Positions 1-9,894 of a stretch of 64,000 bases of DNA are shown here, piece after piece; the first letter of the stretch is position 1, and each line of letters begins with the position of its first letter. A program made the position numbers and the translations under genes. Below the pieces are notes generated by a model that worked only from the letters and a program-made list of their open reading frames with translations, did no database searches and was not told the DNA's origin. Origin of the DNA: Rhizobium sp. BK650 (lineage in GTDB: Bacteria; Pseudomonadota; Alphaproteobacteria; Rhizobiales; Rhizobiaceae); assembly GCF_014195325.1 (NCBI RefSeq), contig NZ_JACIBK010000005.1, positions 248,001 through 312,000 of the forward strand. Reading direction: 5' to 3'.

Positions 1-1318
1 GGCCTATGATCGGCTGACGCCGCATCTCAATGAAGAACTCGGCATCCATTTCATCCATCAGGACAGGCTGCTGGTACCGACTTTCACCGTCGGTGAGGCC
101 CTGTTCCTCGGCCGCGAAACCCGGTTTGCGAAAACGCCGTTCCTCGATCGCCGGGCGATGCAGAAGCGTGCAAGCGACCTCCTTGCCAACTATTTTGGGA
201 TCAATCTGCCGAAGCACGCCCTTATCGGCGAACTCTCGACCGCCGAAAGGCAGCTCGTCCAGATCACCCGGGCATTGCTCCACCAGCCGAAAGTCCTCGT
301 CTTCGATGAGCCGACCGCGGCTCTGGTCCGGCGCGAGGCGGAAACTCTCTTCCGCCTGATACGTCGCCTGCGGGACGAAGGTGTCACCATCATCTACATC
401 TCGCATTATCTCAACGAGATCGAGGAACTCTGCGATCACGTCACCGTGCTGCGCAACGGCCGGGATGTGGCGTCGCTGCCGATTGGTGAAACCTCAGCCA
501 AGGCAATCGCCCACCTGATGATCGAGCGTGACATCGCCGAAATGTTCCCCAAGCGCCAGGTCGATCTCGGCGAAGCGATCCTGAACATCCGCGGGCTTTC
601 AGCGCCCAACCGGTTTGACGATGTCAGTTTCAGCCTGCGGCGTGGCGAGGTGCTCGGCATCACCGGTCTGCTCGGCTCCGGCGCCAAAGACCTTATCCGC
701 ACCCTCTTCGGACTGGATCAGGCTGCCAGTGGCGCGATTGAGATCGAGGGACGAGCAGCCCGGCCCGGCAACCCCGCAAATGCGGTCGACCGCGGGCTTG
801 CACTTATTCCGGAGGATCGCCGCGGACACGGTGTCGGCCTTGATCTTGACGTGACCGAGAACGTCACGCTCCCGAGCCTTGCCCGTTACAGCCGTTTCGG
901 TTTCCTCAAACGCAGGCGTGAGCGCTCCGATACCGAGGACCTGATCAAACGCCTGCAGATCAAGACGGCCGGGCGTGATGCGCTCGTCCGCACGCTCTCG
1001 GGCGGAAATCAACAGAAGGTGGCAATCGCCAAGTGGCTGGGCCGTCAGTCGGAAATCTACCTGCTGGATGAGCCAACCGTCGGCGTTGATATCGGCTCGA
1101 AGGTCGAGATCTATGCGCTGATCGGCGAAATAGCCGCGCGTGGAGCGGGTGTTATCGTCCTCTCCTCCGATCTGCCGGAGCTCGTCGGCATCACGGACAG
1201 GATTCTGGTATTTTTCCGCGGCCGGCTGATCCGAGAGCTCGTTTCCTCGAAAACCACAACAGATGAAGTCCTGTCGATCTCGACCGGCGCTTCGGAAGGA
1301 CTGCGCCATGTCGGCTGA
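1..1318 (+). CDS. Sugar ABC transporter ATP-binding protein, RbsA-like (5' end missing)
   Basis: The reading frame is open from base 2, so the gene starts before the window; about 438 codons are visible. It carries the end of a first ATPase domain (signature LSTAERQ near visible residue 78, Walker B VLVFDEPTAAL near 99) and a whole second domain with a degenerate Walker A (GLLGSGAKD, no GKS/T), signature LSGGNQQKV and Walker B YLLDEPTVGVD. Two fused ATPase domains with an imperfect second P-loop are typical of RbsA/MglA/XylG proteins, which power ribose- or galactose-type sugar import from the cytoplasmic face. Its last 11 bases overlap the next permease gene, so the two are probably translationally coupled. 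The substrate cannot be read from the sequence. Confidence 0.93.
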   Translation, partial: AYDRLTPHLNEELGIHFIHQDRLLVPTFTVGEALFLGRETRFAKTPFLDRRAMQKRASDLLANYFGINLPKHALIGELSTAERQLVQITRALLHQPKVLVFDEPTAALVRREAETLFRLIRRLRDEGVTIIYISHYLNEIEELCDHVTVLRNGRDVASLPIGETSAKAIAHLMIERDIAEMFPKRQVDLGEAILNIRGLSAPNRFDDVSFSLRRGEVLGITGLLGSGAKDLIRTLFGLDQAASGAIEIEGRAARPGNPANAVDRGLALIPEDRRGHGVGLDLDVTENVTLPSLARYSRFGFLKRRRERSDTEDLIKRLQIKTAGRDALVRTLSGGNQQKVAIAKWLGRQSEIYLLDEPTVGVDIGSKVEIYALIGEIAARGAGVIVLSSDLPELVGITDRILVFFRGRLIRELVSSKTTTDEVLSISTGASEGLRHVG

Positions 1319-2327
1319 CGTTGATTTCGCGCCTCTTCCCCCCGCCTCCTCGGATCCTCTGCCGCAAACGAAGAGCGCAGCGGCAGTCGCGCTACTGCGC
1401 TTTGGCTCCCTGCTTGCTTTCGCGGCCATTTTGGTCGTGTTCTCGCTCACGGCGCCTTATTTCCTGTCGGTCGGCAATATCGGCAATGTTCTCGGCCAGT
1501 CGGCCATCTCGGGTGTATTGGCGATCGGCCTGACGGTCGTGCTCATCGCCGGTGGATCGAATGTCGTCGCCGGCGGCATAGATCTGTCTCTGGCTGCCAA
1601 TATGGGCCTGAGTGCTGCAGCCTATGCCACGCTCATCCAGCTCGGCTATAGCGACGCGACAGCGGCGGCTGCAGCATTGCTGACCGGCCTTGCGATCGGT
1701 GCCGTCAACGCTGTCGCCGTGGTGCTCGCGGGGATCGTGCCGCTGCTTGCTACGCTTGCCGTCATGAATGTGGTCGCCGGCCTGGAACTGGTCCTGACGC
1801 AAAATACGGTCGTACCAGCCTCCACCGATTTTCTGACGGCTGTTTCAGCCTCCGATCGTTTTGGCATTCCCACTCTCGCCTATATACTGATCGGCTTTAC
1901 GGCAGCTGCCAGCGCGATCGTGCAATATACGCCGGTCGGGCTCAGGCTCTATGCCGTCGGTGAGTTTCCCGACGCGGCCCGCGCTGCCGGCCTGCCGCTC
2001 AAGCGACTGCTTGCCAGCGCCTTCATCGCCAGCGGCCTTTGCGGCGGTTTTGCCGGGATCCTCTCGGTCTCCTATCTGAGCGGCAGCACGACCGGCTCGG
2101 GCGAAGCACTCCTGCCGGTCGTCGTCATAGCGTTGCTCGGCTCGGTTTTTTCGCGGCGACTGGTTCCGACCGTTCCAGGGACGCTGATATCGGCGCTGTT
2201 CGTCGGCTTTCTCACCAACGGCTTCCAGCTCCTGAACCTGCCGAGCACGCTCGTCAGCGGCGTGCAGGGCCTCCTCATTCTGATCGTCGTATCGGCCACG
2301 ACATTGCTGCGCAAGCGGGAGATCTGA
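1308..2327 (+). CDS. Sugar ABC transporter permease, RbsC-like (first of two)
   Basis: A 339-residue inner membrane protein with about eight to ten hydrophobic segments and the family hallmark GGIDLS at residues 89-94. The ATG at 1308, overlapping the upstream ATPase gene, was chosen over the in-frame ATG at 1263, which would lie deep inside that gene. It should form the membrane channel together with the next gene product. RbsC-type systems usually use a homodimer; two different permease genes in a row suggest a heterodimer, as in AI-2/LsrCD or some rhizobial sugar importers. The binding protein gene is not in view and probably lies upstream of the window. Confidence 0.92.
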   Translation: MSADVDFAPLPPASSDPLPQTKSAAAVALLRFGSLLAFAAILVVFSLTAPYFLSVGNIGNVLGQSAISGVLAIGLTVVLIAGGSNVVAGGIDLSLAANMGLSAAAYATLIQLGYSDATAAAAALLTGLAIGAVNAVAVVLAGIVPLLATLAVMNVVAGLELVLTQNTVVPASTDFLTAVSASDRFGIPTLAYILIGFTAAASAIVQYTPVGLRLYAVGEFPDAARAAGLPLKRLLASAFIASGLCGGFAGILSVSYLSGSTTGSGEALLPVVVIALLGSVFSRRLVPTVPGTLISALFVGFLTNGFQLLNLPSTLVSGVQGLLILIVVSATTLLRKREI

Positions 2328-2328
2328 C

Positions 2329-3306
2329 ATGTCCGCCTCGAGTTCAGCCGAACGTTCGTTTGCCGGGTTCGCACGCTTTGGACTGATCATAGCGCTCATC
2401 GTGGTTTTCTCTGTCTTCTCCATCCTGGCGCCGACATTCCTGACAGCGGGGAACCTGCAAAGCATTCTCGTCAACAATTTCACGCTGCTTGCCATCGTCT
2501 CGATCGCCATGACCTTCGCGGTTTCCGCAGGCGGCATCGATCTTTCAGTCGGCACAGCCGTCGATTTTGCAAGCTTTGCCTTCGTCTCCCTCGTGCTGGC
2601 AGGCCAGCCGGTGTCGCTCGCGCTGATAGGCGGGCTCGCGGCCGGTGCGCTGGTCGGCGCCTTCAACGCTTTTCTCGTGTCGGTAATCGGCGTCGCACCG
2701 TTCCTGGCAACACTCGGCACCCTGTTTATCGGCCGAAGCGTCCAGCAATTGCTGACCAATGGCGGCAACCCGGTTTATCTTCCGCCCTCGGGCGTACCGG
2801 AGGCCTTTCGCTTTCTCGGTCATGGCACGATTGCCAACGTGCCGGTGCCGCTGGTGATCGCCGCCATCGTCATCGCGGGCGCAACCGCAGTCTTCGCCTG
2901 GACCCGGTTCGGGCGCGTAGTGGTCTCGATCGGCATCCAGCCGAGCGTCGTGCGCTATTCCGGCGTTGGCCTCGGCGCGCCTGTTGCCGCCACCTTCATT
3001 CTCGCCGGGGTGATTGCCGCGATTGCCGGTCTCATCCTGACGGCGACGGTGACCGTCTACATCCCCTCCTCCGGCAATGCGTTCCTGCTGAACGCAATCG
3101 GCGCAACCTTCATCGGCACCACGCTGTCACGGCTCGGTCGGCCGAATGTGCTTGGCACTGTTGTCGGCGTGCTGCTGCTTAGCATTGTTGCCAACGGCCT
3201 GTTGCTGACAGGCCTGAACTTTTACTGGCAACAGGTCGGCACCGGCACGCTCATCTTCGCCGTCCTCGCCTTCAGCTTCATCAACAGGAAAACCGTCGGC
3301 GCTTGA
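2329..3306 (+). CDS. Sugar ABC transporter permease, RbsC-like (second of two)
   Basis: A 325-residue polytopic membrane protein starting one base after the previous stop codon. GGIDLS is at residues 68-73, the same place in the fold as in its neighbour, and hydrophobic segments cover most of the length. It is clearly a paralogue of the preceding permease. The downstream monooxygenase begins 32 bases after its stop with no visible terminator between, so the transporter and the enzyme are probably on one transcript. This links the imported compound to the flavin enzyme by inference only. Confidence 0.92.
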   Translation: MSASSSAERSFAGFARFGLIIALIVVFSVFSILAPTFLTAGNLQSILVNNFTLLAIVSIAMTFAVSAGGIDLSVGTAVDFASFAFVSLVLAGQPVSLALIGGLAAGALVGAFNAFLVSVIGVAPFLATLGTLFIGRSVQQLLTNGGNPVYLPPSGVPEAFRFLGHGTIANVPVPLVIAAIVIAGATAVFAWTRFGRVVVSIGIQPSVVRYSGVGLGAPVAATFILAGVIAAIAGLILTATVTVYIPSSGNAFLLNAIGATFIGTTLSRLGRPNVLGTVVGVLLLSIVANGLLLTGLNFYWQQVGTGTLIFAVLAFSFINRKTVGA

Positions 3307-3338
3307 ACCGCACTCGCCGACAACGCAGGAAGAATGAC

Positions 3339-4739
3339 ATGACCCGTGAAATCAGGCTTAACGCCTTCGATATGAATTGCGTCGGACATCAGTCGCCGGG
3401 GCTATGGCGGCATCCGCGCGACAAATCCTGGACGTACAAGGATCTGGATTACTGGGTGCATCTGGCAAAGACGTTGGAGCGCGGCAAGTTCGACGGTCTC
3501 TTCATCGCCGACGTGCTCGGCGTCTACGACGTGCTGAACGGCAATGTCGATGCAGCGCTTCGCCATTCGGCGCAGGTGCCGGTCAATGATCCGCTGCAGT
3601 TGATCCCAACCATGGCCTATGAGACCGAACATCTTGGCTTCGGGCTGACAGCCTCGCTCTCCTTCGAACACCCTTATACTTTTGCCCGGCGCATCTCGAC
3701 GCTCGACCACCTGACTAAGGGGCGCGTCGGCTGGAACATCGTCACCTCCTATCTCAACAGCGGCGCGCTCAATATCGGCCAGGCCGCGCAGACCAACCAC
3801 GACGACCGCTACGACCTCGCCGACGAATATCTCGAGGTCTGCTACAAGCTCTGGGAGGGAAGCTGGGAGGACGATGCCGTCGTGCGCGACCGCGAAAGCG
3901 GCATCTTCACCCATCCAGATAAGGTCCATCCGATCAATCATTCCGGCAAATATTTCACCGTTCCCGGCATTCACTTGAGCGAGCCCTCGCCGCAGCGCAC
4001 CCCGGTGCTCTATCAGGCAGGCGCCTCCAGCCGCGGCAAGGATTTTGCCGGCGCACATGCCGAATGCATCTTCGTCGCAGCCCCCTCCAAGGCGGTATTG
4101 AAGCGCTATGTCGCCAATGTCCGTCAGGCGGCCGAGCGGCTCGGTCGCAATCCGCGCGAAATCCTCGCCTTCAACCTGCAGACCGTCGTCCTCGGCGAGA
4201 CCGATGCCGAGGCGCAGCGCAAGTTCAACGAATATCGCCGATACGCTTCCTTCGAGGGTGCGCTGACGCTGATATCAGGCTGGACCGGTATCGATTTCGG
4301 CCAGTTCGGCCCGGACGAGGTTCTGCGCCACCGCTATACGAATGCCGTGCAATCGGCTGTCGAAACCTTCACCACCATCGATCCGGATAAGGAATGGACC
4401 GTGCGGGAAATGGCCGATTGGGTGGGCGTCGGCGGTTTCGGCCCTGTTTTCGTCGGCTCGCCGTCGACAGTCGCCGATCTGATGCAGGAATGGGTCGAGG
4501 ATACCGATGTCGACGGTTTCAACCTTGCCTATGCGGTCACACCCGAGAGCTTCGAAGACACCGTCGACCTGCTGGTACCGGAACTGCAGAAGCGCGGCGT
4601 CTACAAGACCGAATACCGGCAGGGTACGCTACGCGAAAAGCTTGGTGGCGCGGGACCGCGGCTGGTTGCACCGCATCCGGGAGCGTCCTATCGCAACCTC
4701 GGCATTGACGCGCCGCGGCTCGTTGTCGGCAGCCGCTGA
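3339..4739 (+). CDS. FMN-dependent monooxygenase, NtaA/SnaA/DszA family
   Basis: A 466-residue cytoplasmic protein of the bacterial-luciferase-like superfamily, nearest to the NtaA (nitrilotriacetate), SnaA and DszA (dibenzothiophene sulfone) monooxygenases. These use reduced FMN from a separate reductase plus O2 to break C-N or C-S bonds. Family-typical segments are NAFDMNCVGH at the N-terminus, STLDHLTKGRVGWNIVTS, an internal YEGSW-like stretch (LWEGSWEDDAV) and PQRTPVLYQAGAS. The ATG at 3339 is preceded by AGGA and fits the start of homologues; the longer frame from 3303 begins before the previous stop. It sits between a sugar-type and a peptide-type importer. A clear paralogue lies at 52115-53476. 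The substrate is unknown. Confidence 0.93.
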   Translation: MTREIRLNAFDMNCVGHQSPGLWRHPRDKSWTYKDLDYWVHLAKTLERGKFDGLFIADVLGVYDVLNGNVDAALRHSAQVPVNDPLQLIPTMAYETEHLGFGLTASLSFEHPYTFARRISTLDHLTKGRVGWNIVTSYLNSGALNIGQAAQTNHDDRYDLADEYLEVCYKLWEGSWEDDAVVRDRESGIFTHPDKVHPINHSGKYFTVPGIHLSEPSPQRTPVLYQAGASSRGKDFAGAHAECIFVAAPSKAVLKRYVANVRQAAERLGRNPREILAFNLQTVVLGETDAEAQRKFNEYRRYASFEGALTLISGWTGIDFGQFGPDEVLRHRYTNAVQSAVETFTTIDPDKEWTVREMADWVGVGGFGPVFVGSPSTVADLMQEWVEDTDVDGFNLAYAVTPESFEDTVDLLVPELQKRGVYKTEYRQGTLREKLGGAGPRLVAPHPGASYRNLGIDAPRLVVGSR

Positions 4740-4862
4740 AAAATAATGGCTGGGTGACAAAAAATGTCTCGCCTGGCCAGCCTGTTCGAATTTAATTCCT
4801 GTCACAATTAACGTTTCAACTCAAATATAGATCGTTGAATTTCTTGGTTATCAGGAGGGGGC
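4740..4862 (+). promoter_or_regulatory. Intergenic region before the Dpp-type operon, strong ribosome site
   Basis: This 123-base gap is more AT-rich than its surroundings (for example TCAAATATAGATCGTTGAAT near 4820) and ends in AGGAGGGGGC directly before the ATG at 4863. It is the only sizeable gap in the 10-kb gene series, so an internal promoter for the binding protein gene is likely. No clear -35/-10 pair or operator was recognised. Confidence 0.35.
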
Positions 4863-6473
4863 ATGACTATTGCAGGTATCTCTCGGCGCGGCCTGCTGAA
4901 GGGCACGGCGCTGCTTCTCGCAACGACGGCCTCGTCGCGGATTGTGCTGGCGCAGGACGCACCAGCCGGCGGGCGCCTGATTGTTGCAGCTGATTCCGAG
5001 CCGAAGAACCTCAATCCCGCCATCGTTGCCTCGAACGGCGTCTTCTTCATCGCGAGCAAAGTGATAGAGCCACTCGCGGAGGCCTCGTACGAAGGCTCTG
5101 ATGGTCTGGCGCCACGTCTTGCCACGTCCTGGGAAGGCTCGGCCGACGGGCTCTCCGTCACGTTCAAGCTGCGCGACAACGCCACCTGGCATGACGGCAA
5201 GCCATTCACCTCGGCCGACGTCGCCTTCTCGGCCCTCAACGTCTGGAAACCGCTCCAGAACCTCGGCCGCCTGGTCTTCGCCAATCTGCAGGCGGTCGAC
5301 ACGCCCGACGACCACACGGCGATCTTTCGCTTCTCGAAGCCAACACCCTTCCAACTCATCCGAAATGCGCTTCCGGCTTGCACCAGCGTCGTTCCCAAGC
5401 ATATTTTTGAAGGCAGCGATATTGCCAAGAATCCGGCCAATAACGCGCTGGTCGGCACTGGCCCCTTCAAGTTCGCCGAATACAAGCCCGGCGAATATTA
5501 CCGGCTGACGCGTAACGAGAATTACTGGCAGAAGGGCGAGCCTAAGCTGAACGAAATTGTCTACCGCGTGCTGCCTGATCGTGAATCGGCGGGTGCTGCG
5601 CTCGAAGCCGAGGAAATCCATCTCGCCGCCTTCTCAGCCGTACCGCTTGCCGATCTCGACCGCATCTCCAAGGTTGACGGTATCAAGGTGATCTCCAAGG
5701 GTTATGAGGCGCTCACCTATCAGCTCGTCATCGAGATCAATCATCGCCGCAAAGAACTGTCCGATCTTCGGGTCCGTCAGGCGATTGCCCATGCGATCGA
5801 TAAGAAGTTCGTCGTCGACACGATCTTCCTCGGCTATGCGACGGAATCCACCGGCCCTGTTCCTAAGAATTCGAAAGAATTCTACACGGCCGATGTCGCC
5901 AACTATAATTTCGACGTGAAGGCGGCAAACGAGCTGCTGGACCAAGGCGGCTATACCAAGGGGCCCGACGGCAATCGGTTCCAGCTCAAGCTGCGACCGG
6001 CACCCTATTTCAACGAGACGCGGCAGTTCGGCGATTATCTGCGCCAGGCGCTCGCAGCCGTCGGCATCGATGCGGTCATTGTCAATGCCGATGCGGCTGC
6101 CCATCAGAAGGCCGTCTATACCGACCACGACTTCGATATTGCAGTCGGTCCGCCGGTCTTCCGTGGCGATCCAGCCATCTCGACCACCATTCTCGTCCAG
6201 TCCGGAACGCCTGACGGCGTGCCCTTCTCTAACCAGGGCGGCTACGTCAGCGCCGAACTCGACAAGATCATCGCACAGGCAGCAGTGACCGTGGATAGCG
6301 CCGCGCGCACCGACCTCTATTACAAGTTCCAGCAGCTTGTGGTGGCCGAACTGCCTTTGATCAATGTCGCCGAATGGGGCTTCATCACGGTTGCCCGTGA
6401 TACAGTGCTGAACGTATCCGACAATCCGCGCTGGGCGGTTTCGAACTGGAGCGATACCGCGCTGCAATTGTGA
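4863..6473 (+). CDS. ABC transporter substrate-binding protein, family 5 (DppA/NikA-like)
   Basis: A 536-residue periplasmic binding protein of the SBP_bac_5 family, which binds peptides, nickel chelates or other small organic ligands. The N-terminus has a twin-arginine-like stretch (SRRGLLKG, residues 7-14) followed by a hydrophobic run and a likely cleavage site near residue 30. The family block appears as PRLATSWEGSADGLSVTFKL and the following WHDGKPFTSADV. Length is normal for the family. A strong Shine-Dalgarno (AGGAGGGGG) fixes the start. The four genes after it supply the permeases and ATPases of the same importer. Confidence 0.93.
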   Translation: MTIAGISRRGLLKGTALLLATTASSRIVLAQDAPAGGRLIVAADSEPKNLNPAIVASNGVFFIASKVIEPLAEASYEGSDGLAPRLATSWEGSADGLSVTFKLRDNATWHDGKPFTSADVAFSALNVWKPLQNLGRLVFANLQAVDTPDDHTAIFRFSKPTPFQLIRNALPACTSVVPKHIFEGSDIAKNPANNALVGTGPFKFAEYKPGEYYRLTRNENYWQKGEPKLNEIVYRVLPDRESAGAALEAEEIHLAAFSAVPLADLDRISKVDGIKVISKGYEALTYQLVIEINHRRKELSDLRVRQAIAHAIDKKFVVDTIFLGYATESTGPVPKNSKEFYTADVANYNFDVKAANELLDQGGYTKGPDGNRFQLKLRPAPYFNETRQFGDYLRQALAAVGIDAVIVNADAAAHQKAVYTDHDFDIAVGPPVFRGDPAISTTILVQSGTPDGVPFSNQGGYVSAELDKIIAQAAVTVDSAARTDLYYKFQQLVVAELPLINVAEWGFITVARDTVLNVSDNPRWAVSNWSDTALQL

Positions 6474-7501
6474 TAGGGTCGACGCGCAATTGCTGCAGGG
6501 GCCTCGTCGGCGTGAAACGTACACTTCTCCTCCTGAGACGCAGGATCATCACCAGCATTCCGGTGCTGCTGATCGTCGTGATCTTCAGTTTTTTCCTGCT
6601 GGAATCCGCCTCCGGCGACGCGGCCGATGCCTATCTCGGTTCAATCGGTGGCGGTGATGCGGCACTGATCAAGTCACTGCGGGAGAGCTACGGGCTCGAC
6701 CAGTCGGTCTTTGCCCGCCTCTGGCTCTACCTCTCCTCACTCGGTCGCCTCGACCTCGGCTGGTCGGTGGCCTTCAATCGTCCGGTGCGCGATCTGATTG
6801 CCGAGAGGCTTCCCAACACGCTTCTCTTGATGGGAAGTGCGGCAGCACTTTCCTTCGGGCTCGGTTCGTCGCTCGGCATTCTCGCCGGCGCGAAGCCGCG
6901 AAGCCTTCGGGACCGTTTTCTGTCGATCGGCTCCCTGATCGTCTATGCCATCCCAAGCTTCTGGCTGGGGCTCGTGCTCAGCATCCTTTTTTCGGTCAAG
7001 CTGCGCTGGCTGCCGATCGCGGGCATCGAGACCATCGCCTCCGGCAAGTCAGGCCTGTCACGCACGCTCGATATTGCACAGCATCTGGCCCTGCCGGTCG
7101 GCACTCTCGCCTGCATCTATCTGGCGCTGTTTCTGCGTGTCATGCGCGCCGGCATGGCGCAAGCCTGGAAGCTTGATTTCGTCCTGTTTGCGAGATCGAA
7201 GGGCCTGTCGCGCAGCCGCATCGTACTTCGGCATGTGGCGCGCAATGCGCTACTGCCGCTCGTCACCATGCTCGGCCTGCAGGCCGCCGCGATGCTTGGC
7301 GGTAGCGTGGTTATCGAAAGCGTCTTTGCCATTCCGGGATTTGGCCGGCTGGCGCAGGAGGCGGTCAACGGTCGCGACGCGCCGCTCCTGATGGGCATCA
7401 TCCTTACCAGCGCCATCTTAGTCATCTGCGTGAATTTCCTCGTCGATCTCGTCTACGCTGCCCTTGATCCACGCATCGGCGCATCGGAGGGCCGTGTATG
7501 A
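6470..7501 (+). CDS. ABC transporter permease, DppB/NikB-like
   Basis: A membrane protein of up to 343 residues with about six transmembrane segments and the cytoplasmic coupling stretch ARSKGLSRSRIVLRHVARNA near residue 240. It is the first permease of the Dpp/Nik-type importer. Two starts are possible: a GTG at 6470 that overlaps the previous stop (GTGA), or a GTG at 6512, which has AGGGG about ten bases upstream and gives a more usual N-terminus (VKRTLLLL). The second looks slightly better, but the first allows coupling. Its end overlaps the next gene by four bases (ATGA). Confidence 0.92.
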   Translation: MIGSTRNCCRGLVGVKRTLLLLRRRIITSIPVLLIVVIFSFFLLESASGDAADAYLGSIGGGDAALIKSLRESYGLDQSVFARLWLYLSSLGRLDLGWSVAFNRPVRDLIAERLPNTLLLMGSAAALSFGLGSSLGILAGAKPRSLRDRFLSIGSLIVYAIPSFWLGLVLSILFSVKLRWLPIAGIETIASGKSGLSRTLDIAQHLALPVGTLACIYLALFLRVMRAGMAQAWKLDFVLFARSKGLSRSRIVLRHVARNALLPLVTMLGLQAAAMLGGSVVIESVFAIPGFGRLAQEAVNGRDAPLLMGIILTSAILVICVNFLVDLVYAALDPRIGASEGRV

Positions 7502-8328
7502 CCCTGCTGCGCCGTCTCCTCACAACCCCGGAAGGTTCGATTGGGCTTATCATCCTTGCAGCCCTTCTTGCCACCGGTTTGCTGGCGCCGGTTCTTTCGC
7601 CGGGAGATCCGCTGCGGATTGCCGGGCGGGCGATGCTGATGCCGTTTACCGATGCGGACCTGCCACTCGGCACCGACAGGCTCGGGCGGGATGTGCTTGC
7701 CGGCCTGCTCTATGGTGCGCGGACGTCGTTGGCTGTCGGCATTGCTGCAGCTTTCTCCGCAATGGTGCTTGGGCTTGTTGTCGGCATGGCTGCCGGTTTT
7801 GCGGGCGGCATCATCGACGAAGCTCTGATGCGCATCGTCGATGCTTTCCAGATCGTCCCGGGCTTTCTGCTGGCGCTCGCCTTTGTCAGCATTATCGGAG
7901 TATCGGTACCCGTCATCGTCTTTGCCATTGCGCTCGGAGCCTGGGCTGATCCCGCGCGGCTGACGCGGGCGCAGGTCCTGTCCATCCGCGAACGGGATTA
8001 TGTGGCTTCCGCACGCGTGATCGGCATGCATCCGGCCGAGATCGCCTTTAAGGAAATCCTTCCAAATGCCCTGCCGCCCGTGCTGGCGCTATCGGCCACA
8101 ATCGTTGCCGGCGCAATCCTCACGGAAGCAGCACTATCCTTCCTCGGTCTCGGCAATCCCAATCTCGCCACCTGGGGCTCGATGATCGCCGAAGGCCGCA
8201 GCGTGCTGCGCTCGGCCGCCTATCTCTCCGTACTCCCCGGTCTGGCCTTGGCCATCACCGTGCTTGGCGTTCACCTTTTCAGCGAAGGACTGACCAAGGC
8301 GCTCGATGGCAACGGAGGCGTGCGGTGA
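7498..8328 (+). CDS. ABC transporter permease, DppC/NikC-like
   Basis: A 276-residue membrane protein with six hydrophobic segments, the N-terminal family feature GTDRLGRDVLAGLLYGARTS and a coupling loop around SARVIGMHPAEIAFKEILPN. It pairs with the preceding DppB-like protein to form the transport channel. The ATG overlaps the previous stop (ATGA), and its own stop overlaps the GTG of the following ATPase, so the four genes are tightly coupled. Confidence 0.93.
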   Translation: MTLLRRLLTTPEGSIGLIILAALLATGLLAPVLSPGDPLRIAGRAMLMPFTDADLPLGTDRLGRDVLAGLLYGARTSLAVGIAAAFSAMVLGLVVGMAAGFAGGIIDEALMRIVDAFQIVPGFLLALAFVSIIGVSVPVIVFAIALGAWADPARLTRAQVLSIRERDYVASARVIGMHPAEIAFKEILPNALPPVLALSATIVAGAILTEAALSFLGLGNPNLATWGSMIAEGRSVLRSAAYLSVLPGLALAITVLGVHLFSEGLTKALDGNGGVR

Positions 8329-9107
8329 CCGCTCTCTTCTGCAGCATCAAGGGGCTTTCGGTCCGTTATGGGTGGGAAACAGCGCTAGATTCCATCGACC
8401 TCGATCTCATCGTGGGCGAGAGGGTGGCAATCATCGGCGAAAGCGGATCCGGCAAAAGTACGCTTGCCCGGGCGCTCGCTGGCCTTCTACCGGAGGAGGC
8501 AAGGATCGAAGGCAAGATAAGCTGGCCGGCGCTTGGCCATGCTCCGGCTCCCGGCCGTGATTTCGGTTTCGTTTTTCAGGACCCCGGCACCAGCTTCAAT
8601 CCAGTGCTGACGATCGGCGAGCAGGTCGCGGAGGGCCCCCGCCAACACCTGGGCCTCGGCTGGCGACAGGCCTTTGCCCGCGCTGAGGAACTGCTGGAGC
8701 GCGTAGGCTTACCACAGCCGAAAAACCTCATGCACGCCTTCCCGCACCAGCTCTCAGGTGGCCAGCGGCAGCGCGTGGCGATTGCGGCAGCGATTGCGGC
8801 CAGACCCGCCCTGCTCATCGCCGATGAGGCAACCAGTGCGCTCGATGTCGTGGTTCAGGCCGAGATCGTCGGACTTCTCGACAGCCTAGTGCGCGAGGAA
8901 GGCATGACGCTGCTCTTCATTACCCATGATATCGCGCTCGCCTCCGGCTTCGTCGATCGCCTCGCCGTCTTCCGCAGCGGAAAGTTGGTCGAAGCCGGCG
9001 CCGTTCACTCGGTGCTATCATCGCCAGCCAATAGCTATACCGCCGCCCTGATCGCCAGCCATCGCGATCTCTCCACGCCACCAATGATTACCGGGAGGGC
9101 GTCATGA
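8325..9107 (+). CDS. ABC transporter ATP-binding protein, DppD/NikD-like
   Basis: A 260-residue ATPase with Walker A GESGSGKST at residues 38-46, Q-loop VFQDPGTS, signature LSGGQRQRV at 143-151 and Walker B LLIADE at 163-168. Translation starts at a GTG overlapping the upstream stop. At 260 residues it lacks the long C-terminal extension of true DppD/OppD proteins (about 320-330) and is closer in size to NikD. This favours a small chelate or non-peptide ligand, but that is inference only. Confidence 0.92.
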   Translation: MTALFCSIKGLSVRYGWETALDSIDLDLIVGERVAIIGESGSGKSTLARALAGLLPEEARIEGKISWPALGHAPAPGRDFGFVFQDPGTSFNPVLTIGEQVAEGPRQHLGLGWRQAFARAEELLERVGLPQPKNLMHAFPHQLSGGQRQRVAIAAAIAARPALLIADEATSALDVVVQAEIVGLLDSLVREEGMTLLFITHDIALASGFVDRLAVFRSGKLVEAGAVHSVLSSPANSYTAALIASHRDLSTPPMITGRAS

Positions 9108-9883
9108 CCGAGCTCCTGACGGTAGATACATTGTCCAAGGCCTACTCCGGCTCCGGGCGGCAGGTCACGGCTCTCGACAGTGTTTCCCTGACAATCGCAG
9201 CCGGCGAAACCTTGGGCTTGGTTGGAGCGTCGGGCAGCGGAAAATCGACACTGTCGCGCGCCCTTCTACGTCTGCTTGAGCCTGATTCCGGCTCCATCCG
9301 TTTCGAAGGGCAAGACTGGTTGGCACTTCACGGAGCCGAGCTGCGGCGCAAGCGCGCGCGCATGCAAATGGTGTTTCAGGATCCACTCGCCGCCTTCAAC
9401 CCTCTTGCCTCGGTCGCCTCAGTTCTCGACGACCCGCTGCGGATCCACGCCATTGCTGTGCGAAAGCAGCGGCCAGCCGAAATTGCCACCCTGCTGGAAC
9501 GCGTCGGTCTTCCCTCTGCCTTCGCCTCCCGACCCGTCCGCACGTTATCTGGAGGCCAAAGACAGCGCGTCGCCATTGCCCGCGCCATCGCGACACGGCC
9601 TTCACTGCTGGTATTGGACGAAGCCGTTTCGGCACTCGACGTGACGGTTCGAGGCCGCATTCTCGAATTGCTCATCAAGTTGCAGCGCGAGCGCGGCCTT
9701 GCCTATCTCTTCATATCGCATGACCTCGCGGTGGTACGCGCAATTTCGCATCGCATCGCGGTCATGGATGCCGGTCGCATCGTCGAGGATGGGCCGTCGG
9801 CGGATGTCGTCAATGCGCCGCGATCAGATGCGGCGCGCCGGCTCATCGCGGCTGTGCCGCGGCTTGTAACCGAACCCGTTTGA
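9104..9883 (+). CDS. ABC transporter ATP-binding protein, DppF/NikE-like
   Basis: A 259-residue ATPase with Walker [10 protein letters not shown] at residues 41-49, Q-loop [11 protein letters not shown], signature LSGGQRQRV and Walker [13 protein letters not shown]. It overlaps the preceding ATPase gene by four bases and completes the five-gene importer. Like its partner it is NikE-sized. The aminotransferase gene starts 11 bases after its stop. Confidence 0.92.
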   Translation: MTELLTVDTLSKAYSGSGRQVTALDSVSLTIAAGETLGLVGASGSGKSTLSRALLRLLEPDSGSIRFEGQDWLALHGAELRRKRARMQMVFQDPLAAFNPLASVASVLDDPLRIHAIAVRKQRPAEIATLLERVGLPSAFASRPVRTLSGGQRQRVAIARAIATRPSLLVLDEAVSALDVTVRGRILELLIKLQRERGLAYLFISHDLAVVRAISHRIAVMDAGRIVEDGPSADVVNAPRSDAARRLIAAVPRLVTEPV

Positions 9884-9894
9884 AGGAGCTGCCC